From Physocladia obscura (taxonomy: Eukaryota; Chytridiomycota; Chytridiomycetes; Chytridiales; Chytriomycetaceae): 13,197 nt of DNA. The position numbers and the translations under genes are program-made. This document shows, one piece after another, positions 1 to 9,051 of this stretch. The stretch spans positions 8,954 to 22,150 of the forward strand of contig JADGJH010000289.1 of the NCBI GenBank assembly GCA_027596945.1. Direction: 5' to 3'. How positions within the stretch are numbered: position 1 is the first letter of the stretch; each line of letters opens with the position of its first letter. The notes under the pieces were generated by a model, which saw nothing but the letters and a program-made list of their open reading frames with translations, was not told the origin of the DNA and ran no database searches.

Positions 1-2695
1 TTGTTAAGTTGAGTACCTATTCCTTTTTTATAAATATATAAACCTGAAATTTTGATTCTGCATCTTCAAGTACGCGGGTATGTGAATTTTTGAGAACAGT
101 GAGCTTTGCCGTGAGATCACTAACAGATCGATCTGAATTATCCAATTTCGCAGCTTTTTCCTGTATGTTGAATTCAATTCACAAATATAGTGTATGTGAC
201 AAAAAAACAAGAACAAAACAAGATAACCTCTAGCTCTGCTTGAATTCTGGAGCGTTCTTGCCTTTCTCGTGAAAACTGAAACTCGAGCATTTGAAATTGC
301 AGATTCAAATCTTCATATCTTTGAGAATTAAATTTCTCTCGTTCGGTATATTTTAAAATTTCTCGTTCAGCTTGTTGCAGACGAGTTGTCAGACTAAGAG
401 AACGAGGATAAGAAAAGAGCGGTATGCGGAACAGCATGTGAAAAGTTTGACTTTCTTTAAAATAATGCTAACTTAATTTCAATGTGCTGCCAGTCCTTTC
501 TGGCAGCCGTATGTTGCACTTGAAGAGATTCAATTTGCCGAACGAGAGGCCGGTCTGCAGTTCGCGCTTCTGCAAAAAGGTCTTCATGTCGTTCTTCGGC
601 AGCTTGTAATTGCGATTGCAATTGCTGCAACGTCCAAGAAAAGCAGTATATATATGTATATTAGTTAAAAATAGAAGAACGAACGAAAATCGATACAAAC
701 CCCGATTTCTTTTCGAAAATTGTCTGATTATTCGTGATAATTAAAAAAGCAATTTCGCATACAGACACACAGAGACACAAACATATACGCACACACACAC
801 ACTCAAAAATACCTTCTTTCCAATTAGCTTCATCTTCTACACGCGCCAACGCCGACTGGAAATCGAAAACTTGTTTTTGCAACGCCGCTTGCACATTTGT
901 AAACTGTTTTCGCTGGTCGAGCATTTGCTTATGCAGAGTTTCGTTTGCCAAAATCTAGGGAAAAAAAATAATATTTTAACTAGAAGTATGAAAAATATTG
1001 AATAATTACTTCTGCTTCAAGCGCTTCGGCATGAGCCACAGACTTTGTATCGGCCTCAAGTTTTCTGAACTCTTGTAAATCGGCGCGTGCACGTTCCAAT
1101 AGCGCTTTGAATGACGAGGCTTCTCCTTTCGCTGCAGTTAATTCGTTTTCAAGTTTTGCGATTTGTTTTGCTTGCCTTTCTGAAACATCTAGACTGCTTC
1201 CAAGGGATTCTTCGTGATTTCGTCAACGAATGATAAGAGAAAGGAGGGGAAAAAATTAACACCTCCAAGCTTTTTTTCACTCTCTATAAGGCGACTTAGT
1301 TTTTCTTTAAGGTCGCTTAATTCCAGTGTGAGGTTTTCGATTTTTTTAGATTGGTCTTTGATTAGTGATTCACTTTCGGCTTCTTTTGCCCGCAACTTCT
1401 TGGTAATTGTGCTCATCTTCAGTTCGTTTTTGGACAATTTCTCGCCTGTGAAAAAAGAAAAGCAAAGCCAAGAAAAAAAAATACAAAGCATATCATTAGC
1501 AAATATGTATATATATATATGACTACCAACATAAAATATCATGATACCTTCTTCCAATAAAATTTTAATCTTTTCTTCGCGCTCGCTAAGTTGTCGAAGT
1601 GTTTCGTCAAATGAAGATTGTAAAGAAGCTAAATTTGCATTGTACTTGTCACGATCCTTCAAAGTTATTATTAGAAACTTGTTATTGCTGTACAGTTTCT
1701 GAATGAATGTGCTGCTGCGCGTTATTTTTATTTTTACCTTTATAGCCGAATTTGAAAGTTTTTCAGACACATCTAGGCGGCGGGCAAATTCTTCAAAAGC
1801 AGCATGACTGCTTGTGGAATCATGACTGCTTGTGGAATTATTGGGAGCGGCGGCAGGCAAAGCATCAATTTGTTTTTTTAAATCGGCAATGTCATCCGAC
1901 AGGAGTGTGTTAGCCAACAATGCTGACAAAATTTGCTGTTCGCGTTGAGAAATGATTGAAATGAGACGCTGTTCTTCGGTTAATTGAGTACTAGGGTTAA
2001 CGTGCTCGGCAATATTTGCAAGCGGAATTGGAGTGGGCGCTTCCTTGGACTGCAAGTTAGTTGATTCAGAGCCTTTTCGGGTAGATTCGATAATTTCGGT
2101 CGGTAAATTTACATCAATTGCATTTGACAAAATTTGTGTTGTGGGATATTTTGCGATTGGCGATTTGAGTGAAGCCTCGGGTGGATGTTCTCTGGCTGAT
2201 GGAACGGAGGATGGTGACGTGTCGGATAAAAGTACAAGCCTCAGTTCCAGATGTGAAGGAGACTGCGGTGGACCGAGGGACGGTGGTGGGGCACTCGCAT
2301 TCTTGTCGTTTTCGGCAGAATTAGATTGGTCGTTGTTGATTAATTGCTGGTTTGCCAAGTTTAATAAGTGTGATGAAGTTGAAGTTGAGGATATTATTCC
2401 TGAGAAAAAGTCGCCTGTAGATGCGCTGAATGAATTCAGCGAGTCGAGGGTGAGATTCTTTTGTAGTGTCCTTTCCTTTTAATATTTCACCTTTTGTCGC
2501 CAACGATAACAACGCTTCCATCTTTGGCGTCAGTAAACCTGATGCCGATACTACTGTTAGTTCCGGCGTCAATGATGCTGGCTCAGCTGATGTGGAGTTT
2601 GAGTTCGAATCAAGCAAAGCTTGGTCCAGATGCGCCGAAGCTTCCGATACTACATGAGCAAGCGACGTTGTTATGTTGCTGAACCAGCCATCCAT
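1..2695 (-). CDS. TMF1: TMF-family golgin (TATA element modulatory factor 1 / Sgm1-like), 5' part, C-terminus off the left edge
   Basis: A coiled-coil Golgi tether. In animals TMF1 binds Rab6 and captures vesicles at the Golgi; yeast Sgm1 is the fungal relative. Coding exons (minus strand): 2695-2491, 2399-1738, 1656-1548, 1445-1263, 1179-1010, 954-813, 723-701, 624-473, 393-228, 160-44; an intron then runs off the edge at 43. All junctions are GT-AG and in phase, giving 643 residues. Family hallmarks, seen directly and compared with TMF1 from memory: an N-terminal helix opening MDGWFSNITTSLA (TMF1 begins MSWFN); LLEEGEKLSK followed by ITKKLRAKE (about residues 320-345), nearly identical to TMF1; KEDNFRKEIGQLQ (about 490-500); RPLVRQIESLQ (about 523-535); and a W-x-x-I-E-x-N-L element. 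Residues 70-190 are Ser/Pro/Thr-rich and probably disordered; the rest is heptad-rich coiled coil. The conserved C-terminal TMF/Rab6-binding domain is not in the window. The start is the first ATG, matching the family N-terminus. The first intron (2490-2400) has an alternative in-phase acceptor at 2416-2415. Confidence 0.9.
701..723 (-). other. TMF1: 23-nt microexon of the TMF1-like gene
   Basis: Positions 723-701 are flanked by AG (725-724) upstream and GT (700-699) downstream. With the last G of the previous exon (813) they encode D-N-F-R-K-E-I-G. Without them, exon 954-813 (ending in phase 1) cannot be joined to exon 624-473 (starting in phase 0), and a TMF-conserved stretch is missing: TMF1 has KEDYLRHEIGELQQ where the joined exons give KEDNFRKEIGQLQS. 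The flanking introns are 89 bp (812-724) and 76 bp (700-625). Confidence 0.85.
761..804. repeat. CA/GT microsatellite inside a TMF1-like intron
   Basis: Imperfect CA-rich tract, with an uninterrupted (CA)n run at about 790-802. It lies just inside the donor end of intron 812-724 of the minus-strand gene, so it reads as (GT)n in the transcript and supplies several decoy GT dinucleotides. Confidence 0.8.
1803..1838. repeat. Perfect 2 x 18-bp tandem duplication in a TMF1-like exon
   Basis: Two identical adjacent 18-bp copies (1803-1820 and 1821-1838) lie in the second coding exon. Each is six codons, so the duplication stays in frame and gives the peptide repeat S-T-S-S-H-D / S-T-S-S-H-A in the Ser-rich linker before the coiled coil. 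Confidence 0.9.
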
Positions 2696-2780
2696 TGTAT
2701 CCTATTTTTTCGTCGGTTCTTTTGAGCTTTTGTCTTCGAATGTGAAAGAATGGTTTGTTGATTTGGAAAAAAAGCCAAGG
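2696..2780. promoter_or_regulatory. Short bidirectional promoter / shared 5' region of the TMF1-like and Bud4-like genes
   Basis: The start codons of the two divergent genes (2695 on minus, 2781 on plus) are only 85 bp apart, so both promoters must overlap here or extend into each other's coding sequence. The interval is AT-rich and I see no clear TATA box. An in-frame ATG for the plus gene at 2673 lies inside the TMF1 first exon; using it would add 36 residues. Confidence 0.5.
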
Positions 2781-5700
2781 ATGGAACAACACCAACTACT
2801 GCATCAACAGCAGCGCAAACAAAACGAGCTTTTGCTGCAACGCGAGATCCTCATTGGTATAGCCAAATCTGAGCAGCCCGAACCTCTTTCCGCCCCCGCA
2901 GCCGTCCGTGCCGAAATCTCCCTGCTTAAAATGTGCGGTGCTGTGCAAAACAATCCGCTGTTCAAACGCGACTGTCCAACAAAACGCCACTCAGCGCCAC
3001 TACTTTCCACGCCACCATACTTGGATAATTATTCGCCCTCTATTGCTGTACAGCCCTCTTCTTCAGCTTCATTCAACTACCCAGTCCCTGAAGCTGAGCC
3101 ACCCCAGCCGTCAATGACGCGTTCGTATACTTGGTCTGGCAATAACAATCGCACCAACAACAGCAATATCATCCCACCCTCTAAGTTCATTGTGGCATCT
3201 ACCCTTAATAGAATTTCTTCATCTCGATCATTCGACAACAATTCCAGTTGTCTGAATTTGGATTTGGCAATAGCGGCGTCTCCACCATCAATCTCCATTA
3301 AATTCAATGCTTTCAAATTGGCGGACAGAGTAAATAATATTGAGATTCGAGCACAAATAATCTCAAGCGAAGCAAGAAAAAAAAAACACATGAGAAAAAC
3401 AAAAAACAGCGATTTTGTGAAATTAAACATTGTGAAGCGAGTTAAAAATTTATTTTAAAGGCATTTAAGTTTAAACAAATATTCTCTCATTCATAGGAAT
3501 TACGCGCTGCTCAAATAATAAAAACTCGCTTTTTGAAGTCAGATTCTGCTGTTTCAGTCTCACCAGCTGATGCCATCCAAATTCACTCGCCGATACCCGA
3601 AGAAATTTCCCCCCCAATTGCTCCAGCGGATTCAAAAACGTTGCTGAGAAAAGAAATTAATGGCATAGCTGGCAACATCAAAGAATATTTCGTTCCATTA
3701 AAACTTCAGCATGAAACTGATGAATCCTCCACCTCACTCATCAATAACTCCAACTTTGAATCCTGTTCTGGCTTAAATACTGTGCAAAATGCAGCCAGTA
3801 TTGGGAACGAGGATAGCATTCTAGAAAACTTGCCAAAATTTATGGATGACGAATGCAATGAAGTCAGTTTTATTTTTGCAACGACTACAACAGCAGTAGC
3901 AACAACAGCAAACAGAAGTACTGATGCTAGTACTGCTTTTTATTTAACTTCGCAAAGTCCGAAAAATAATATCGCAGAATCCAGACGCAACTACGTTCAG
4001 AATGTAGATAATTTACCTAAGATTTTTTCATCGAATGCAGACGGTTCTATTCTTGTTGAAGTTATAAGCACTGAAAGCATGATCTTTGAAAATTTTGATG
4101 ATGATCGCAACATCTTCCTCCGAAATATTAAATGTGATATCAGCGACAATGCTGAAAATAACAGCTTTTTTTCACATTCTTTAGATATAAAAAATGATCG
4201 TCGCTACAGCAAAATGGCAAAACAAGCGACTGCAACGACCAATTCGGAATACAAACAAATTAGCATAGAAAATATTCTGTTGAATGTTGACGAAACTATA
4301 GCAGCAAAAAGTACTGACATCTCTGATGTTGATCAACTGGATTTTGGTTTGAGCAACTGTCGTAATAATCTTAGTACACCAAGTATAGTAGCTGACAACT
4401 CTTGCCTTCATAATAGCAGTAGTGAAATATTAACGAAAGAGACGAGAAACAGCCTTATAGCTCAAAATTGCGCAACCACGGAGAACGATAACGAGAGTAG
4501 ATTCGGATACCAAAAATTTCCAAGCATAAATGATGTGTCTGATATTCAAATCAAACTTTTGATATCTGGTGATAAGTTTACGAATCATTCTGCATTAGAA
4601 AATAATGGTGATAATGATTCAAGGAACCATTCGTTTTTGGTTGGAGATAACGAGAAGCTATTGCCAAGTATTGATGTTTCTGATATCCAAATTCATGCCA
4701 GCCTCAATGATTTGAATTTGAACAGTAGTCTTATTGATTCATTGACGGAAAGCACAAACAAATATAATGTCAACGACGTCATACATGACTGCAACGCTGG
4801 TCTTAAAAGTGTTCGTGACTTTGATGATAAATCTGAAGATGAAAAACTGCCGAGTATTGAAGTTTCTGATATTCCAACCAAACACCCAGTCGTCGGGTCC
4901 TCCATCAGTTCATCTTCTTTCACCGATAGACCAATAATCAATGTAGAAGAGAAACTAAGTTTGTGCAATAGTGAAGTCAAAATTGAAAATGACGGCATCA
5001 GAAGAGTTCTGTCAAAAATTAATATTTCTGATATTGAAATTGAGCAAACTTGTAGAATCAATGATAATATGAATGCAAGCAGTATTGTCATCGAAAATTC
5101 TTTTGATGTACCAACGGCAAATGCTATCGAAAATCATGGCAAAAATGAATGCAGTAATAACATTCTTATCAAACATGAAGTGGAAGAACAAACAATAGTT
5201 TCTTTTCCACAAAGTGTTGGCAATATCTCAGGCATAATTGCTAGCAGCAATTTGTTCATGGAAGACGATAGTGTTGCCTTGGGCAATGATAACAAGCTTT
5301 TTAATCTTGATGTTTCCGACATTCAGCAAATTGAAAAACGCGATGATAACAGTTCCAGCATTCTTATTGAAAACTTCTGCAGTGACGAAGGCAGTGGTGA
5401 AATTGATAGCAATAATAGCAAAATTTCTTGTAATATTTCAGAACTTGCCGCTGCTGATAGTAACTACGCTCTTCATGCTCTAACAAGCAATAGTAGCAGT
5501 CTTGACGACGGTGGCGAAAAGTTTTCAAGCATAGACATTTCCGATATAAAAATCAAAGAACTGAACGATGATGGCGGAAGCATTGGAAATTTAAGTTCTG
5601 TTGCTGCTGAAGCAAGTACAATTTTGCAAGACTCTATCAACAGCAAAGCTCTCGAGATTCATAATAATGAATTTATGCAGCAACAGTCAAGTTTTTCCAC

Positions 5701-8700
5701 AAATACGATGGTTGGTGACAATTTAGGAATGCAAAGAATTATTGTTGATCACGACATCAAAAACACTGTTGCCGAAAATATTGAAATTAAAAACTCTTCC
5801 AAAAGCGCCTGGGACGAAACTAATAATGGCAAATGCGAATATTCTTCCAGCGCCGCCAATATGTTTGGCGGTTTGCAAATCGGAAATTTTTCTCCTAGTT
5901 TGCCAACAAGTGATGATGAAGAGTTGGATGAAAAAGAAGAATTTAACAATGGTGGCGTCGGCAATTTATTTGAAGACTTCAATGGAGGAATTATCAGTTT
6001 TAACGAGTTCGCAAGTGCCATACAATCTAAGCAGACTTCTAATAATCTTGATTTTTTGAGTCCGATAATTGCACCGCGCAAAGTTGATAAAAATAGTAAT
6101 GAATTTACTGGAAATATCTCTAATACAAGCATTGGTGGTGAGTATGGAGTCGATAATAGTCAATCTCGTCTAGAGGAAGATGCTGCAGTGACAAGTTTTG
6201 ACATATTTTCTGCTGAAGGTGGAAGTTTTGATATCGGTGATTCCCGTTCGATTTTAGCTGAAGCTATAGGTGGGAGCTTCTTTGGTGGTAAAGCTGTTGA
6301 CAATAATCTCCCAATACCTGCCATTTTTGATGAAGATGGCTATAAACCAATTATCGAGGCACCGATGAATCATTCTGATGATGAAATTGATCTTAATGAC
6401 CACGGAAGTTGGGATAAGAAAGCAAATCCGACAAATTATGACCATGATTTGGTAATTTTGAATCCAGCTAAATGTATTTATATACGAATTACCTCAAATC
6501 TAACGAAAATAATGATTCAGATACCTCCCATAAATCTAGATTTTGAAACCAACTGGTTTGACTTTAAATCGGAATTTGAACCGGCGTACAATGTAGCAAC
6601 AACAAGTAAAAATGTCCTATTCGACTTAAAAATTCCTGAATTTATGGCAAAATTTATTGATATTGCCAACAAACCAGCTGAATTAAAATCATCAAACTCT
6701 TCAACTCATGATAAGGAATGCCATCAATCTCCAACAGTTAAAAATTCGCGAAATATGAATAGCAGGGAGTCACCATTGGAGTTGACTCAATTTCCAGATC
6801 CCATCATTGAATTAGACAAGTTGAACCCAATCACTCTGAAATCAATTGACGAAGCAGAACACTCATTTTTTGAAATAGACTCGAGTTTTGGAGATTTGAG
6901 TGATATTTTGCCTGGTGAGTCGGAACCGGCAAACTTGAGCAATGAAGATATTATTGTTGGCGTAAAGGCCTCGTTAGACGACGATGATGAATATGGTAAT
7001 TACGATGATGGCGTTGGACGGCGATTAAGAAATAGTGGATTTAATTTTTGGGGAAATGGTTCTTTCAGTTCTGTGTTCAGTGATGGCACATCCTACGAGA
7101 ACAATACAAAAAAGAAGGAGGGCAATGGAGAAAAGAAGACGGTGAATTGGGGGGTTAGTTTTTAAACAACAATTTCAATTAAGATTTGGCTTTAAATGAA
7201 ATCAACAGCTCGCACGTTTTGGAAAGCTGCAACAAATAAGAGTTTTCGATCCAGAAGCACCAGTCAAACCACCCAGAGAAGCTGAAAACAAAAATGGGAT
7301 ATTATTTTTTCGCCTTGACAGTGTTGACCAATTGAATGTCCCAAACAATCAGAGTACGTACAATCATGTACAACAATTCCGTTCTTTTAACACATCTGCA
7401 AAATCGATCAAATAATATAGAAGTCACTCTGAATATTTCTCTGACATACAACAGCACAACAACATTCAATATCCCACAGATAACAATTGATCCCGCCGTC
7501 ACTAAATCAACACCAATAGAATTTGAATGCAAATTCAAAATTCCACCGAAGACGTTGACGCAGGCACCTCCACAATTAGATGCTATTTTGCGTATTGCAC
7601 CTTTGATTTCAAGCAACTCGTCCCCAAACCGCAGCAATAATAAGAAAGCATCTAAACCAACTGCGCCTAAAATAGCACAAAGCCGTTCAATAGCTCTTCC
7701 ACAGATTTTCAGGACCAGTAGCAGCAGTAGCAACCGTAAAGCAGCAGATGTTGCAGATGATTTAATACGTACTGAAACAAAGCCATCGTCGATGCCACTG
7801 TTCCCAACACCGCCGCTTCCGTTAGGTGGAATTTCGACGCGTATAGTGTTGCTAGAAAATGTGCGAAAGATTGGAGAAATGGCTGATGCGCAAGTTTGCG
7901 AGCACGTGTGGAATGTTGATTTTGTTGGTGGTGGAGGTGCCGTCGTTGCAATGAAGTTGTTTATTAGGGTTGTTGGAATGTTAAAAGGAATCGAGAACAA
8001 TGAGGTTTGCCTTGTTGGCTTTTTTATTTTGGTGATAGATCAGTTCACAATTTAACTTTGTGTTTTAATTTTATTTTAGACTCCAGACAATTTCAGCGAG
8101 GCTCTGTATGGAGTGGAAATAAACAAGCTTCACAATTCCGTTCAAATGACGGGGCATATGACTCAAATCGGTGGTGATTTAAATGTAAGTGCTCATGTTA
8201 ACTTTTATTTTGCCACAGCCAAGTAGTTTGGTTTGTGATAAAAAATATATTTCAAAGATATAAAATTTAAATAAAAATAAAAATATTATTAGTCCTGGAA
8301 GCGTAGGTACTATGAACTTGTCGGATGCAATCTTCTTGCATATGAAGACAACAAAGAAAAAATTCCAATAATGAAACTCGATCTGTCTCTTGCAAGAACA
8401 ATTCGTTCATCAAAAATAGTGGCAATAATCTCACCGAAATCGGAAAGATCCTGCATTTCTTCAATCTTCAACATTAACGAATTGAACGAAAATGAACGGA
8501 TCAAAAAAAACGATGGAAGTTATCCAATAAGTTCAAGTCCAACAGAATATTTAGACGCTGAAAATGGTCGAAAGATAGCAAATATATTCGAAATCGAAAT
8601 GAAAGATGGAGAAATAATTCAGTTTTCTACACTTGGGGAAACAAATAATGTTGATGGAGAAGATTGTACTGAAGGATTACTTGACAAATGGTGGGAAATT

Positions 8701-8979
8701 TGTGACAATATGGACAGCGATGACGAAAGTAGTGATGTGGAAGAGAATGACCAGCAGCTTGGGTCGTACCAACTTGGGTTTTTGGCTGAAATGGAGGAGA
8801 TGGATAACACATTTGAAGATATTCAAGTTCAAAATCAAAAGAAACGAGCAAGATCAGCACATCCAGAAGTTTTAAACGATTCTAGTTCTATTGTTTCAAA
8901 AATGTGGTTACGTGCGTTGACTTATTCTGCAGTCGTAATTGGAGATGAAATTGTGCCAGTTTGGCTCAAGCATTATTAG
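2781..8979 (+). CDS. BUD4: Bud4/Mid2-type anillin-like protein with C-terminal anillin-homology and PH domains
   Basis: Anillin-related scaffolds of this fungal type organise septins and the division site at the cell cortex. Exons: 2781-3440, 3497-7153, 7209-7353, 7421-8004, 8080-8184, 8293-8979, all GT-AG and in phase, giving 1,945 residues, longer than typical fungal Bud4. Residues 1-220 are Gln/Pro/Ser-rich with a short coiled-coil start (QQQRKQNELLLQRE). Residues 221-1,439 form one huge Asn/Ser/Asp-rich exon, probably disordered, carrying S-I-D-V-S-D-I repeats. Residues 1,440-1,705 match the Bud4 C2-like region: RVFDPEAPVKPP, GILFFRLDSVDQLNVP, then a beta-rich segment with a Ser/Pro loop. 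The PH domain starts near 1,706 (MTGHMTQIGGDLN, SWKRRYYELVGCNLLAYED), continues at IFEIEMKDGEIIQF and ends at MWLRALTYS...VPVWLKHY. The first intron is uncertain: a donor at 3330 (167-bp intron) is also in phase and would give 1,908 residues. The start is the first ATG after the shared promoter. Assignment rests on remembered family patterns. Confidence 0.85.
4310..5570 (+). repeat. Imperfect protein-level repeats (S-I-D-V-S-D-I type) within the Bud4-like gene
   Basis: Six clear units and one weaker one start near nt 4310 (weak, T-D-I-S-D-V), 4523, 4667, 4853, 5018, 5303 and 5528, about residues 492, 563, 611, 673, 728, 823 and 898. The core is [S/N]-[I/L]-[D/E/N]-[V/I]-S-D-I, usually preceded by a D/N-E-K-L or D-N-K-L stretch and in several units followed by a Ser-run plus I-x-E-N/D. 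Examples are GDNEKLLPSIDVSDIQI and GNDNKLFNLDVSDIQQI. Spacing is about 50-95 residues and the intervening sequence is poorly conserved, as expected of old repeats or a retained short linear motif in disordered protein. Confidence 0.8.
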
Positions 8980-9051
8980 TAAAAAGAAAGAAAAAAAAGT
9001 AGCAATAAGGGGAAATTTTTTAATACTGTGTATCCATAAACAAATTGATAA
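8980..9051. other. 72-bp convergent intergenic region
   Basis: Separates the stop codons of the plus-strand Bud4-like gene and minus-strand ATG3. It has a purine-rich A-tract and an AATAAG-like element on the plus strand but no perfect AATAAA. Both 3' ends must lie here or overlap the neighbouring gene. Confidence 0.6.

Noticed and set aside
783..812. Using a GT within the (GT)n microsatellite as the donor for the exon ending near 813
   Set aside because: A phase-0 donor exists there, but it gives no family-like sequence. The ordinary GTATTT donor plus the microexon at 723-701 reproduces the conserved TMF segment.
2033..2482. Plus-strand ORF of 149 codons antisense to the second TMF1-like exon
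   Set aside because: It is the mirror of a conserved, family-matched coding exon; the product is low-complexity with no recognisable domain.
5749..6132. Minus-strand ORF of 127 codons inside the large Bud4-like exon
   Set aside because: It is a shadow of the 1,219-codon exon. Ser/Asn/Asp codons on the plus strand leave few stops on the minus strand.
7154..7192. A 39-bp intron using the acceptor at 7191-7192 in the Bud4-like gene
   Set aside because: It leads to a stop codon within four codons. The next acceptor (7207-7208) restores the conserved RVFDPEAP segment.
7302..8000. Minus-strand ORF of 232 codons opposite the Bud4-like C2 region
   Set aside because: The plus strand carries conserved Bud4-type sequence with matching intron phases; the antisense product is a run of hydrophobic residues generated by complementarity.
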